64,000 bases of DNA from positions 124,001-188,000 of the forward strand of contig NZ_JARDUA010000006.1 in the NCBI RefSeq assembly GCF_029360645.1. Reading direction: 5' to 3'. Position 1 is the first letter of the stretch, and the number at the start of each line of letters is the position of its first letter. Origin of the DNA: Pontibacter litorisediminis. Lineage in GTDB: Bacteria > Bacteroidota > Bacteroidia > Cytophagales > Hymenobacteraceae. Both the position numbers and the translations under genes were made by a program. The notes beneath the pieces are model-generated. The model did not search any database. It worked only from the letters and a program-made list of their open reading frames with translations, and had not been told where the DNA came from. Positions 29,399 through 38,737 of the stretch are shown here, piece after piece.

Positions 29399-30667
29399 TC
29401 AGGCCGTTGCCGGCTGGCTTGCCAGTGTGCTGGCGGCCTTCTGCTTGATGGCTTTGTCGATGCTGTAAATGGTAAAGATGGTGACCAGCGTGGTGGCTAC
29501 CACTGTGTACCCGATCAGGTCGTAGTGCTCCAGTTTGCCGTTGCTGGTTTGCACCACAATCAGGCCGGCCACTACCGATGCCAGACCGCCGGCCATCTGC
29601 TGGATCGACGACTGTATACTCATGTAGGCACCTCTGTCGGCAGGCTCCGGGATGGCCGTCATGAGGGCCGAAGCAGATACCATGCGCCCGATGCTGGCGA
29701 TGAAAATGAACACGTTCATCAGGATGACGAGCCACAGCGGCGACGTGCCGAGGTTGCAGTAGACAGGTATCACGACCATAAAGAGTACAGAGGCCCAGGC
29801 GTAGAGCTTATACTTGCCAAACTGGTCGCTTAGCTTGCCGGCCAACGGGCCTGCCACCATGGCACAAAGGCCGGTTACCAGGTAAATGAACGGTAATTCA
29901 TCCAGGCTGATGCCCAGGTTGTAGACCGTAAAAGCGCTGGCAAAAGGCATCATCATAAACCCAGCCGTGGCAAGCAGCACATTCGCGCCAAAGCCTTTTA
30001 GGTAGTGCCTGTCCGACACCACATGCGCCAGTTGCTTAAAGGCATTACGGTCGGTCTGCAGGAGCAGATGCTCGCGTATTGGCTGCATACGCACCAGAAT
30101 GGCGATGCCCACCAGTACACTGATGCCCACCAAAAGCAGAAAAGGGGCATGCCAGTTCCAGGCGTTGGCCAGGTACAGGCTCAACGGTATCCCCATCACC
30201 TGGCTTACGGCAAAGGCCATCTGCACAAAGCCCATGACGCGGCCACGCGTCTGAAGCGGGAAAAGATCGGTGATGATGGCAAATGAGATGGAACCGATTA
30301 CCCCGCCAAACAGGCCGGCAACAATACGGGCCACCAGCAGCGCGAGGTAGTTAGGCGCCAGGCCACACAGTAGGGTGCCCACAATAAAGCCAGCGTAGAA
30401 GATTAGCAGTAGCTTCTTCCGGTCGTACCTATCGGCAAAGCCGGCGGCCAAAAGCCCCGATGCCCCTGCACTAAAGGCGTAGGCCGACACCACCCAGCCA
30501 AACTGCTTCGGCGTTATAGCCAACTCTACTATCAATTGGGCTCCCAGCGGCGAGAGCACCATGAAGTCGAGCACGATCGTAAACTGCAGCAGCGCCAGGA
30601 TGGCGATAATGAAAACCTGGTAGTTGGTGAACGATGTTTTACTTGTTAGAGTAGTCGTGTTTTTCAT
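29399..30667 (-). CDS. Major facilitator superfamily transporter
   Basis: A 422-aa membrane protein with twelve predicted helices. The loop 2-3 signature GFADRYDRKKLLL, the loop 8-9 repeat GKLSDQFGKYKLY and the motif in helix 5 region QVMGIPLSLYLA place it among the drug:H+ antiporter-1 type exporters. The substrate is not predictable. The last 15 residues are polar. It is a single gene; no regulator is next to it. Confidence 0.88.
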   Translation of the reverse strand: MKNTTTLTSKTSFTNYQVFIIAILALLQFTIVLDFMVLSPLGAQLIVELAITPKQFGWVVSAYAFSAGASGLLAAGFADRYDRKKLLLIFYAGFIVGTLLCGLAPNYLALLVARIVAGLFGGVIGSISFAIITDLFPLQTRGRVMGFVQMAFAVSQVMGIPLSLYLANAWNWHAPFLLLVGISVLVGIAILVRMQPIREHLLLQTDRNAFKQLAHVVSDRHYLKGFGANVLLATAGFMMMPFASAFTVYNLGISLDELPFIYLVTGLCAMVAGPLAGKLSDQFGKYKLYAWASVLFMVVIPVYCNLGTSPLWLVILMNVFIFIASIGRMVSASALMTAIPEPADRGAYMSIQSSIQQMAGGLASVVAGLIVVQTSNGKLEHYDLIGYTVVATTLVTIFTIYSIDKAIKQKAASTLASQPATA

Positions 30668-30745
30668 CTTATATAAATCCTTCAGCCTGTGCTAAGGCTG
30701 GTATATACTTTAGCGTAAGCCTGTAAATCTTTAGTATGGGAGTAA

Positions 30746-31363
30746 TCAAAACCCAAGTCTCCTGACAAGAGGGGACTCCAGCAGGTGCTTCCTGAACGCG
30801 TAGTCTGTAAGTATGGCGGCCAGTGTTCCCAGCAACACAGAGGTTAACACATCGCTGGGGTAGTGCACGCCCAAGGCCAGCCTGGAGTAAGCGATGAGCA
30901 GCGCCCAGGCTAAGACTACGGCCCGGAACAGGTTGTTGCGGACCATCAGGGCCAAGGTAACAGCGGCGGTTACGGCGCAGGCCGTATGGCCCGACGGAAA
31001 CGAGGGGCTACCTGTTTCAGCTAGCTGCGTAATGGTCGTGCTGTTGAGGAACGGTCTTGGCCGGTCGACAGCGTATTTCAGGGTACCAACAATCAAAACC
31101 GTAAGGCCCATCGCCAGCACATACTGAACAGCTTTCAATTTCAAGTTTTTGTCTTTCCTGAAGTAGCCAGCCACATAAAAGCAGACAGGAAGAAGCGCAC
31201 CAATGGCATAAGCGGTATCCGTCAGAAAGAGCAGCACCACATCAAACAGGACCAGCCTGCTGCCATTCAGCAATTCCAGGGTTTCGAGGTCAAGGGTGTA
31301 GAAAACATCAAGTGTGGTAGCCTCTATAAACAGAAGCATGGCAAGGTATTGAATAAATAACAT
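30746..31363 (-). CDS. PAP2-type membrane phosphatase
   Basis: A 205-aa membrane protein of the type 2 phosphatidic acid phosphatase family. The three catalytic blocks are complete: KYAVDRPRP, PSFPSGHT and SRLALGVHYPSDV. Four to six membrane segments surround them. Such proteins dephosphorylate lipid phosphates, commonly undecaprenyl diphosphate or lipid A. It is 78 bp from the MFS gene on the same strand and may share its transcript. The start at 31363 is not fixed; a second ATG lies eight codons in. Confidence 0.88.
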   Translation of the reverse strand: MLFIQYLAMLLFIEATTLDVFYTLDLETLELLNGSRLVLFDVVLLFLTDTAYAIGALLPVCFYVAGYFRKDKNLKLKAVQYVLAMGLTVLIVGTLKYAVDRPRPFLNSTTITQLAETGSPSFPSGHTACAVTAAVTLALMVRNNLFRAVVLAWALLIAYSRLALGVHYPSDVLTSVLLGTLAAILTDYAFRKHLLESPLVRRLGF

Positions 31364-31722
31364 GGGTAAGCTATTAACTGATTGTTCTGATCAAAATGGA
31401 GAATATGTGATGGCGTCAAAAACAAGGCGCTATCCCGGTACGTGGCTGTGCCGGCATGTTGTTACAGGTTGGGTAAAGCCGTGTTGTCATCGATTTAGTT
31501 TTGCGCGCTAGTGTAGCCTCGTGCTTCTACGAGGCTGCGGCGAAAATGCATGTCCCGCAAAACAACAAAATAAATTCTGAAAGCGGCCTCAGCCAGCTGT
31601 CCGTTCGTGGATGCTGCGGAGGAGTTGGCGCCTGCGCCGGTGTATTTCGTCAACTTATGGCTACCGTTCATCAAAAGCAGCGGTGCACCGCCGGTGTTGG
31701 TTGGGCCCGTTACTGTTATAGC
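31364..31722. other. Intergenic gap
   Basis: About 360 bp. A short hairpin GTAGCCTCGTG...TACGAGGCTGC lies near 31513-31538. A frame running through this gap overlaps the GNAT gene in antisense and is not credible. Nothing else is seen. Confidence 0.35.
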
Positions 31723-32283
31723 CTACGTTGCCGTGTCTGTGCCAAGGGCAGCAGGCTGTTTCGAGAGTCTCCAGTAGATCATTTTTTCATCCCGGTGCAC
31801 CTCATACATCCCCAGCTTCCTGAGTATTCTGGAGGAGCCAGTATTATCCAGGAGGCATCTGGCCGTAAGGCATTGTACCTCCGGATGGCCCAGCGCCCAG
31901 GTTGTCAGTGCCTGCGCCACCTCCAGCCCGTAACCTTTCCGTTGCTCCTGCTCAATAATGGCATAACCCAGGTCCACTGCTCCGCCTGTGCCGGGCTGGC
32001 CCTTGAAACCTGCATCGCCGATAACGGTCTTCTCCTCCCGTAGCACCACCATCCAGGACTCAAAGCCAGTAGGCGCTCCGCCTGCAAGCTTCAGGTTCCG
32101 GATGATCTTGGGCAGCGTTTCCCTTGCCTCCTGGTCAGGCCAGAGCATGGTTTGTGTTAGCCCTAACTCAGCCAACACGCTCAGGTCGCCATCTAAAAGG
32201 GAGGTAGCGGTTCTGAGCGTGAAGGGGAGCAGCAGTAGCCTTTCTGTTCGGATTTGTTCTATAGCCATTGTGTCGTGCATCAA
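31723..32283 (-). CDS. GNAT family N-acetyltransferase (RimJ/RimL-like)
   Basis: A 186-aa acetyltransferase. It starts like RimJ/RimL relatives (IRTERLLLLPFTLRTATSLLDGD); the acetyl-CoA loop is EQEQRKGYGLEVAQALTTWALGHP, followed by ARCLLDNTGSSRILRKLGM. The substrate is unknown; similar proteins modify ribosomal N-termini or small molecules. Either ATG 32283 or ATG 32268 could start the protein; I kept the longer. Its stop is 437 bp from the PAP2 start. Confidence 0.85.
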   Translation of the reverse strand: MMHDTMAIEQIRTERLLLLPFTLRTATSLLDGDLSVLAELGLTQTMLWPDQEARETLPKIIRNLKLAGGAPTGFESWMVVLREEKTVIGDAGFKGQPGTGGAVDLGYAIIEQEQRKGYGLEVAQALTTWALGHPEVQCLTARCLLDNTGSSRILRKLGMYEVHRDEKMIYWRLSKQPAALGTDTAT

Positions 32284-32312
32284 ATGTGGGGCCTAAGGTG
32301 CTGCACAGCGGT

Positions 32313-33503
32313 TTAGGGGAGCTTTACGGCGTACAGGTATCCGTCGGAGCTGCCAAAGTAGATCACCTCCTGGTCGATGGCAGGCCTGGAGAGAATGGAG
32401 CCCAGCGTGTGTATTTTGCTTTCCGAGCTTTTCACTGCCTCCATGGTTTCGCCGTACAGCACAAAGTCTTTCCTGAACGCACCGTTGGTATCGTAGACGG
32501 TGGCATAGTTCTTCCGGCTCATTTCCGTCTGAAACTCCCACACAACCTTGCCCGTCTCACTGTCTACGCCGTAGAGCTTGCCGTTAAAGCAGCCAAAGTA
32601 CAGGATGCCTTTGTGCGCTATGGCGGCTCCGTACACCCGCATGTTCAGCGGTAACCTCCACTGTACCTCTCCGTCTGCTTTGCTCAGGCTGTAGAAGGCG
32701 TGGGTGTCGGAGGTGCCAACGAAGAGTTTGTCTTTGTAAAGCAGGGGTGTGGCGACAATCCAGCTGCCGCGCTCTTTCGTGTTCCATCTTCCGCGGCCTG
32801 TTTTGGCGTCGAGCGCGTACAGGTTGTAGTCTCTGCTGCCAAAGTATACCACCCCGTCCTGCACAACGGCGCCTTCCTGTATTTCCCCTTTCGGGAAGTG
32901 CGTGTCGCCCACGGTCTGGAACTGCCAGACCAGCTCGCCACTGCCCGCCTCCAGCGCATAAAACAGGCCGTCGAAGCTGCCCACGTATACCTTGCCGTCC
33001 GCTACCGCCGGTGTGGCGTGTACCGGGCCGGCAGTCTTGAACTTCCACTTAAGCTCGCCCGTCTCGCTGTCCAGCGCGTACAGGTGGCTGTCGCCGCTTC
33101 CCCAGTATACGGTATTGGCCACTACCTTCGGCGAAGACAGGTAGTAGTCCCACAAGTCGTAGGCTTTTTCTCCCTCCGACTTAAACATCCACACCAGCTT
33201 TCCATTCTTTTTGTTGATGGCGTACAGGTGGCCATCAGCACTGCCAACGTACACCAGGCTTCCCTGCACGGCAGGGGAGGAGTGTACTGCGCCGCCGGTC
33301 TTAAACGCCCAGCGCTGCTTGCCGGAACTTTTATCAAGGGCATAGAGGCTGTGGTCGCCACTTCCTACATAAAGGAGGTCTTCATCAACGAGCGGAGAAG
33401 AGTAGATTCTGCCCTTAGTCTTAAACTTCCAGAGGGCGTTTTCCTGCGCCTGCACCAGAAGTTGGGTGAGGAGCAGGAACAGGATTAGAGAGGCTTTGTG
33501 CAT
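32313..33503 (-). CDS. Exported PQQ-like beta-propeller protein
   Basis: A 396-aa protein with a signal peptide ending VQAQ (residue 20), then about seven to eight blades with the repeating LYALDxxSGKxxWxFKT and VYVGSxDGxLYAL pattern typical of BamB-like and PQQ-dehydrogenase-like propellers. There are no visible cysteine pair or acidic residues of a catalytic PQQ site, so a scaffold or binding role is more likely than dehydrogenase activity. It is periplasmic or surface-exposed. It lies between the GNAT gene (30 bp away) and the LytTR regulator gene. Confidence 0.85.
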   Translation of the reverse strand: MHKASLILFLLLTQLLVQAQENALWKFKTKGRIYSSPLVDEDLLYVGSGDHSLYALDKSSGKQRWAFKTGGAVHSSPAVQGSLVYVGSADGHLYAINKKNGKLVWMFKSEGEKAYDLWDYYLSSPKVVANTVYWGSGDSHLYALDSETGELKWKFKTAGPVHATPAVADGKVYVGSFDGLFYALEAGSGELVWQFQTVGDTHFPKGEIQEGAVVQDGVVYFGSRDYNLYALDAKTGRGRWNTKERGSWIVATPLLYKDKLFVGTSDTHAFYSLSKADGEVQWRLPLNMRVYGAAIAHKGILYFGCFNGKLYGVDSETGKVVWEFQTEMSRKNYATVYDTNGAFRKDFVLYGETMEAVKSSESKIHTLGSILSRPAIDQEVIYFGSSDGYLYAVKLP

Positions 33504-33557
33504 AGTTTTATTTTGTGTGTTGGGTTATGGTGCGTGTTGTGTATCGGATAGGGCAGC

Positions 33558-34271
33558 TTACAAGAGCTGCTGCCCTATCCGGTGGAGCAGCGGCTCGCGC
33601 TGGCTGCGGGCCAGCGGCAGGCTGCTGTCTCCGACCCTGACATGGTTGCCGCTAATGGTTTGCATGTGGTTCAGGTTAACAATGTAAGACTTATGGATGC
33701 GGAAGAACTGCTGCTCCGGTAACTGCTGCTCCAGTGCCTTGATCGTTAGGTGTACCACCAGCTTCTTCCGGAGCGTGTGTAGCTGCACGTAGTTTTGCAG
33801 GGCCTCTATGTAGAGTATATCCGCCAGAAGTACTTTCTCCAGCGCCCGGTTATGCTTCACGAAGATGTAATCGCTTTGAACAGGCTTTTGCGGCATTGCC
33901 TGCTGCTGCTTTAACAGGTAATAGTCGTTGGCCTTGTTTACCGCCTTCAGGAAGCGCTCCAACGAAATAGGCTTGAGCAGGTAGTCGAGCACGTCTAGCC
34001 GGAACCCTTCCAGGGCGTAGTTCGGGTAGGCCGTGGTCAGGATGGTGATGGGCGGGTTGGGCAGCAGCTCCAGCAAGCCCAGGCCCGTCAGCTTTGGCAT
34101 GTTGATGTCGAGGAACATCAGGTCTACTTGCTGCTGCTGCAGCGCCTGCTGAACACGCAGCGCGCTGTTGTAGCTGCCGACCAGCTCCAGGAAATCCACC
34201 TCGGCTATGTAGCGTTCTATCCCTTCGCGGGCCAGCGCCTCATCGTCTACCACAATGCATTTTAATTTCAT
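33558..34271 (-). CDS. LytTR-family response regulator
   Basis: A 237-aa regulator with a receiver domain (VVDDEALAREG, phospho-acceptor in MFLDINMPKLTGL, conserved Thr in ILTTAYPNYALEGF) and a LytTR DNA-binding domain from about residue 135 (FVKHNRALEKVLLADILYIEALQNYVQLHT, FFRIHKSYIVNLNHM). Its ATG overlaps the sensor gene stop by four bases (34268-34271), so translation is coupled. Its targets are unknown. Confidence 0.93.
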   Translation of the reverse strand: MKLKCIVVDDEALAREGIERYIAEVDFLELVGSYNSALRVQQALQQQQVDLMFLDINMPKLTGLGLLELLPNPPITILTTAYPNYALEGFRLDVLDYLLKPISLERFLKAVNKANDYYLLKQQQAMPQKPVQSDYIFVKHNRALEKVLLADILYIEALQNYVQLHTLRKKLVVHLTIKALEQQLPEQQFFRIHKSYIVNLNHMQTISGNHVRVGDSSLPLARSQREPLLHRIGQQLL

Positions 34272-35368
34272 GGCGTGTTCAGGGTATAGTGTTCAGTAAG
34301 CGGTGCACGGGCCTGTGTGGCTGCCAAATTAAGTTTCAGCAGGACATGGTACACGCCGTGGGCTTGCTCTGCCTGTAGCTCGTAGTTGCCCGGGTACAGC
34401 AACTCCAGGCGTTTCCTTACATTCTCCAGGCCGATGCCGCCGGCTTTCCCAGGCTGTTCAGCTTCCGGGCTTTCTTCGCAGCTGTTCCATACCATCAGCC
34501 TCAGGGTGTCCTTCTCTACCCGCAGGCTGATCTGTATAAAGCTGCCATCAACTGCCGACCGCGACACATGCTTGAAGGCATTCTCAACAAAAGGGGCAAG
34601 TATAAATGGGGCAATCGTGTAGCTGTAGGGCAGGGTTCCCCAGTCGGCTTCGAGGCGCAGTTCACTGCCGTGCCGCACCTGCTCTATCTGCGCATAGCTT
34701 TGCAGGTAGGCAATCTCCTGCTCCAGCGGAATGGTGGCCTGCGAGCACTCGTACAACTGGTAGCGCAGCATATCCGCAAACCGGAACAGTACCTCCGAGG
34801 CCTGCTCTTTGTCTCGGTGCATAAGCACGTGTATGCTGTTGAGCACGTTGAACATGAAGTGCGGGTTTATCTGGTCGCGCAGCAGCTTAAGCTCCGCCTC
34901 CAGGTGCTCTGCCCGCAGCTGCTGGTGCTTTTTCTCCATGCGGCTGTGCTCGGTGTAAAAACGGATACCGCAAATAGCGCTGCTCGTGAGCAGGATACCC
35001 ACAAACAAGCCCAGCACGCGCGGGATGAACGGGAGCGGCGTACCGTCTGGCGTTGGGGTTTTAAAGTGCAGCACGTGCTCCAGCCACACATCCACACACG
35101 CCAACAAAACCGCTAAAGTAACACAACTAAGCAGCAGCACCGGCACGAAGCGGAGCATCTGCCTGTTCCGGATAAACCGGGGCAGCACCAGGTCGCCGAG
35201 CGCATGTGCGCCCGCCATGTGCCCCAGCACCAATACCGTCACATACACCATACTTTCAGGTATGGGCATGACGTGGGTGATGTAAATCTGGAGAAGTATG
35301 ACAAGTGCCAATATGCTCCAGATAAACGTAATCACGGCGCTGCTAACGGGTGTGGTCTGGCGTTTCAT
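34268..35368 (-). CDS. LytS/YehU-type sensor histidine kinase
   Basis: A 366-aa membrane sensor with four predicted helices in the first 140 residues, a coiled linker, then the His-kinase block LRDQINPHFMFNVLNSIHVL and the ATP-binding part with FVENAFKH and GGIGLENVRKRLELLYP. ATG 35368 (MKRQTTP) was chosen because the longer upstream frame adds a charged stretch foreign to the family. It pairs with the LytTR regulator. The divergent WrbA-RidA gene is 375 bp away. Confidence 0.9.
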   Translation of the reverse strand: MKRQTTPVSSAVITFIWSILALVILLQIYITHVMPIPESMVYVTVLVLGHMAGAHALGDLVLPRFIRNRQMLRFVPVLLLSCVTLAVLLACVDVWLEHVLHFKTPTPDGTPLPFIPRVLGLFVGILLTSSAICGIRFYTEHSRMEKKHQQLRAEHLEAELKLLRDQINPHFMFNVLNSIHVLMHRDKEQASEVLFRFADMLRYQLYECSQATIPLEQEIAYLQSYAQIEQVRHGSELRLEADWGTLPYSYTIAPFILAPFVENAFKHVSRSAVDGSFIQISLRVEKDTLRLMVWNSCEESPEAEQPGKAGGIGLENVRKRLELLYPGNYELQAEQAHGVYHVLLKLNLAATQARAPLTEHYTLNTP

Positions 35369-35743
35369 AATTTTCGGCAAAGCAAGGAAAATTATTTCAA
35401 TTCTCTCTTTCCAGAACCATGCTTTTGTGGATGAAAACGCCCTCCTAACCCGCTGCTTTAGGCAGCTCGTCAATAAAATACTGCCGTTGGTAAAATTTAT
35501 ACCTGATGCAAGCGCCGGGCTACCGCCTGCTGTGTGGCTGGCCGCCCTCTACAAGGTATGGAATTTTGTAACAGACTGCGGCTATTGTGTAACAGCGCCA
35601 GGCTTAAAACCCGCTTCCTTTGCCGTGGTCAAAACTTGAAAATAAACCAATGGCAGACGATGACTCCTTACACTTTATCATTCCTCACGGCCGCCGCCGC
35701 ATACTTGCCCGAAACCTAATGCTCCAAACCTAAAAAGTATAGC
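35369..35743. other. Intergenic gap with operator-promoter of the WrbA-RidA gene
   Basis: About 375 bp. It contains the tandem operator and -7 element at 35563-35622 described separately. No gene is visible. Confidence 0.5.
35563..35622 (+). promoter_or_regulatory. Tandem TGTAACA operator plus -7 element (WrbA-RidA gene)
   Basis: Half-sites TGTAACA at 35567-35573 and again at 35588-35594 lie 21 bp apart on the same face of the helix. Exactly 20 bp after the second follows TTCCTTTG (35615-35622), close to TAnnTTTG. The same layout is upstream of the HMA chaperone gene and the multicopper oxidase gene. No TTTG is at -33, as expected for an activator-dependent promoter. The leader would be about 115 nt. 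Confidence 0.6.
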
Positions 35744-36934
35744 ATGCCCCTTAAATTCCTATTGGCTGTTATTGGCCTGCTGACCTTTACCAGCCTGCAA
35801 GCGCAACAATCTAAAACCATGAAAAAAGAAGAAACTACCGTACTGGTGCTGTTCCACTCAAAGGGCGGCACCACCTATAAGCTGGCCACGGCCATTGCCC
35901 GCGGCGTAGCAAAACAGGATGGCGTACAGGCGGTGCTGAAACAGGTGCCGCACATCACTCCACCTGATGATCTATCAAACCAACCTTTCGCCAGGATACC
36001 TTATGCCACCCCTGAGGAACTGGCGCAGTACGACGGCATCGCGTTCGGGTCGCCTATCCACTTTGGAGGCGCGACCGCCGATATGCGCCTGTTTCTGGAG
36101 GGCACGCTGCGCCTGTGGGCGCAGCGCCGGCTGGAGGGCGTACCGGCCACGGTGTTTATGGCAGCGGGAGGAGGGGCCGGCAAAGAAGCGGCCATACTTT
36201 CTCTGTGGCACACGCTGGCGGTACAGGGCATGGTGCTGGTGCCCACGGGTATGATGGGCACGGCGGAGATGGATAAAACAGTTGCGCAGGGAAACACCGT
36301 GTTCGGCACCACCGCGCTTGCCGCCATGCCGGGTTCCGACAGGCCATCGGAGAGCGAGTTATACTTGGCTGAGCTGCAGGGCCAGGCACTGGCCAAAGTA
36401 GCCAAGGCCCTTGCGCCCTTACGCCAGGCAGCGCCTGTACCAACACCTCCCGCCGAAGCTTCCGAAGCAAATATAAATGCAATTGAGCAACGCCTGCAGG
36501 AGCTGGGGGTGCAGCTACCGGTGCTGCCCGAGCCGGTGGGCAACTACGTGCCGTTTACCCGCTCCGGTAACCTGGTGTTCATCAACCAGGTGGCTCTGAA
36601 GGATGGAAAGGTGCTACACCCCGGCGTAATAGAGCAGGACCTGACAACAGACGAGGCCAAGGAAGCCGCTCGCCAAACCATGCTGAATGTGCTGGCTGTA
36701 CTCAGGAGTGCCACCAACGGCGACTTAGGCCGGGTGAAGCAGGTGGTGCAGCTAACAGGGTTCTTGAATACCCCAACCGGCTACACCCGGCATGCCGAGC
36801 TGATGAATGAGGCCTCTGACCTAGCCGTGGCTGTTTTTGGGGAGAAGGGAAAACACGCCCGTGCTGCTCTAGGCGCCTCGTCGCTGCCCCTGAACTCTCC
36901 GGTGGAGATACAGGCCGTGTTTGAGGTGGAGTAA
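35744..36934 (+). CDS. Fusion of WrbA-like flavodoxin and RidA-like domain
   Basis: A 396-aa protein. A signal peptide (residues 1-20, SLQAQ) precedes a flavodoxin/NADPH:quinone oxidoreductase domain (VLVLFHSKGGTTYKLA with the FMN phosphate loop, YDGIAFGSPIHFGG, and VFMAAGGGAGKEAAILSL), then a linker rich in Ala/Pro (near 230-245) and a YjgF/RidA domain from about residue 245 (PVGNYVPFTRSGNLVFINQ to ARAALGASSLPLNSPVEIQAVFEVE). The Arg typical of deaminase-active RidA is kept in HARAALG. An internal ATG at 35819 in a strong AAAACCATGAAAAAA context would give a cytoplasmic form. Confidence 0.85.
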   Translation: MPLKFLLAVIGLLTFTSLQAQQSKTMKKEETTVLVLFHSKGGTTYKLATAIARGVAKQDGVQAVLKQVPHITPPDDLSNQPFARIPYATPEELAQYDGIAFGSPIHFGGATADMRLFLEGTLRLWAQRRLEGVPATVFMAAGGGAGKEAAILSLWHTLAVQGMVLVPTGMMGTAEMDKTVAQGNTVFGTTALAAMPGSDRPSESELYLAELQGQALAKVAKALAPLRQAAPVPTPPAEASEANINAIEQRLQELGVQLPVLPEPVGNYVPFTRSGNLVFINQVALKDGKVLHPGVIEQDLTTDEAKEAARQTMLNVLAVLRSATNGDLGRVKQVVQLTGFLNTPTGYTRHAELMNEASDLAVAVFGEKGKHARAALGASSLPLNSPVEIQAVFEVE

Positions 36935-36954
36935 AGTATAGCCGGTGAAAGTAT

Positions 36955-36988
36955 AAACGCCCCACAGCATGCTGGCTGCGGGGCGTTT
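36955..36988. terminator. Bidirectional intrinsic terminator
   Basis: AAACGCCCC (36955-36963) pairs with GGGGCGTTT (36980-36988); the loop contains a further small palindrome. It lies between the WrbA-RidA gene and the convergent MBL gene. Confidence 0.7.
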
Positions 36989-37022
36989 GTGTTGGCTTAT
37001 GTCTTATTGCGTGAAGGCTAAA

Positions 37023-37790
37023 CTAAAGCGTTACTACTTCACCATCCTGCGGTAGGAACAGTTTATCTTCCCCAATGTTCAGCGCATCGGCTTTCTGGCC
37101 TAGCGAGGCTCTTGTGGTGCGGCAGTGGTCCAACGCATCCATGTGCACGGCAATAACCCTGGCATCTCCGCTTTCCTTTATCAGCGACACCGTCTGCTCC
37201 TCGTCCATCAGGATAGGCGTGGCCTCAAAGCCAGGGAAGGCTGCACCTCCCGAGTTCGTAACGATATAATCTGGTGTATACTTCCGGATAGCCTGCGCCA
37301 CTTCCTCGATCCAGATACTGTCGCCCACGATGTAGATGGTAGGCTGGTTTTCTGCCTGCAACACAAAGCCGGAAACCGTGCCCATTTGCTTCAGGATCTC
37401 TCCGCTGCCGTGCTCGCCACCTGTTCTGTAGATCGTGATGCCGTTCCAAACGGTGCTGTCCTGTACGGTTTCTGCATTCGTAAAGCCTTCCTTCCGGAAG
37501 AACTCCGCATCGGCAGGTTGGTTGATCAGCTTTATACTTTTATCCAGGGTCTGGCTGGCCACCGGGTCGAAGTGGTCGGGGTGGGTGTGCGTTACCAGCA
37601 CCAGGTCCACATCCTTCACTACCTCTTCTATAGACGCAGGTAAATTCACCATGGGGTTTCTTGCCTTGCCTGCCAGCGGGTCGAAGGAGTCCTTCGGCAT
37701 CAGCATAGGGTCTACCAGTATTTTCTTGCCCGCATAGTTAATTACCAGCGTAGCGTTTCTCACTAACTGTATACTTGCGCTTGTTGCCAT
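37023..37790 (-). CDS. MBL-fold metallohydrolase, UlaG-like
   Basis: A 255-aa cytoplasmic protein of the UlaG/RomA-like group. The metal motif THTHPDHFD is complete (near residues 93-101), later ligands are in IVGDSIWIEE and IAVHMDALDHC. The opening IQLVRNATLVINYAGKKILVDPML is typical of the group. It may act on cyclic esters, lactones or phosphodiesters; the substrate cannot be read. It converges on the WrbA-RidA gene and is followed on its 5' side by an AraC regulator gene on the same strand (59 bp), which could be its regulator. Confidence 0.88.
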   Translation of the reverse strand: MATSASIQLVRNATLVINYAGKKILVDPMLMPKDSFDPLAGKARNPMVNLPASIEEVVKDVDLVLVTHTHPDHFDPVASQTLDKSIKLINQPADAEFFRKEGFTNAETVQDSTVWNGITIYRTGGEHGSGEILKQMGTVSGFVLQAENQPTIYIVGDSIWIEEVAQAIRKYTPDYIVTNSGGAAFPGFEATPILMDEEQTVSLIKESGDARVIAVHMDALDHCRTTRASLGQKADALNIGEDKLFLPQDGEVVTL

Positions 37791-37849
37791 ATTGTATTGA
37801 TTTTAAAGTTCTTAATTTCAATACAAAGGTAAGGGGCTTGCTGCTGTGC

Positions 37850-38737
37850 TTAGCTACCAAAGCTTTCTGCCTTGCTACCATTTTGATAATCGGCCAGGAA
37901 GGCAGTGGTGGTCTGGCCAGTTTGCGTCTTGAAAAAGCGCATCAGGTGGTTGGGCTCCGAGAAGTTGAGTTCGTGCGCGATGTCGGCAACGGTTAGGTCC
38001 GAATGGATCAGGTAGTTCTTGATTTCGAAGAGCAGCCGTTGCTTTAGTAAGTGTGTGGCCGTTACGTTAAACTGGGCCTGTACCGCTTTATTGAGCGTGA
38101 TCCGGCTTATTCCCAACAGCTCCACATACTCACCTATCCGCTGCTTTTCCTTGATGTGCAGCTCCAGCAGTTTCTTGAACTGGTAGGCATAGTTGTTCTC
38201 CGGCTTTGTGAGCGGCAGGTTGTTTTGATGCGCGTAATCGCGGTTGAACTTCAGCAAAAGGTAATAGAGGAGGGAGCGGATGAGGTGCTCGCTATCGGGG
38301 TTTGCCTCTTTTAGTTCTGTGTGTATTTCAGTTAGGGTGCAGCAGGATTTCTGGATATACTCGACTGATACGTCCATGCGCAGCGGGTAATCGAGCTGGT
38401 AAAAGTATAGGAGCCGGTACGTGAACAGCTTATCGGCAAAAAAGTCGTTGAGAAAATCTTCCTGGAAGATCAGGAACGTAAAGTCCAGGTGGTCCGGGTC
38501 CAGTTGCCACTGCCGCTTCTGAAAAGGAGAGACAAAGACAACGGAATTATCGCTCAGGTTTATCTTCTGCTGGTTTAGCACCACATACCCTTTCGCTTTC
38601 CGGAAAAGCAGAATCTCGAAGTAGTCGGTGTTATAAGCTTCCGTATTGGTATAGGCCTCCTTTATTTCCTCACCTGAACCTACCCGCAGCAAGACCTCCA
38701 CACCGCACTTAGTTTTGTCGAATTTTATGGTTCTCAA
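37850..38737 (-). CDS. AraC-family transcriptional regulator
   Basis: A 295-aa regulator. An N-terminal cupin-like sensor domain (YFEILLFRKAKGYVVLNQQKINLSDNSVVFVSP) is followed by a C-terminal AraC HTH pair (ISRITLNKAVQAQFNVTATHLLKQRLL, LTVADIAHELNFSEPNHLMRFFKTQTGQTTTAFL). The effector is not known. It lies upstream of the MBL gene on the same strand. It is one of two AraC-type proteins in the window that could bind the tandem TGTAACA operators. Confidence 0.9.
   Translation of the reverse strand: MRTIKFDKTKCGVEVLLRVGSGEEIKEAYTNTEAYNTDYFEILLFRKAKGYVVLNQQKINLSDNSVVFVSPFQKRQWQLDPDHLDFTFLIFQEDFLNDFFADKLFTYRLLYFYQLDYPLRMDVSVEYIQKSCCTLTEIHTELKEANPDSEHLIRSLLYYLLLKFNRDYAHQNNLPLTKPENNYAYQFKKLLELHIKEKQRIGEYVELLGISRITLNKAVQAQFNVTATHLLKQRLLFEIKNYLIHSDLTVADIAHELNFSEPNHLMRFFKTQTGQTTTAFLADYQNGSKAESFGS

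Noticed and set aside
31460..31466. TGTTACA (TGTAACA on the minus strand) upstream of the PAP2 gene as a fourth copy of the shared operator
   Set aside because: No second half-site at 21 bp and no TAnnTTTG element at 20 bp.
31501..32043. 180-codon plus-strand frame
   Set aside because: It overlaps the GNAT gene in antisense and shows no protein-like composition.
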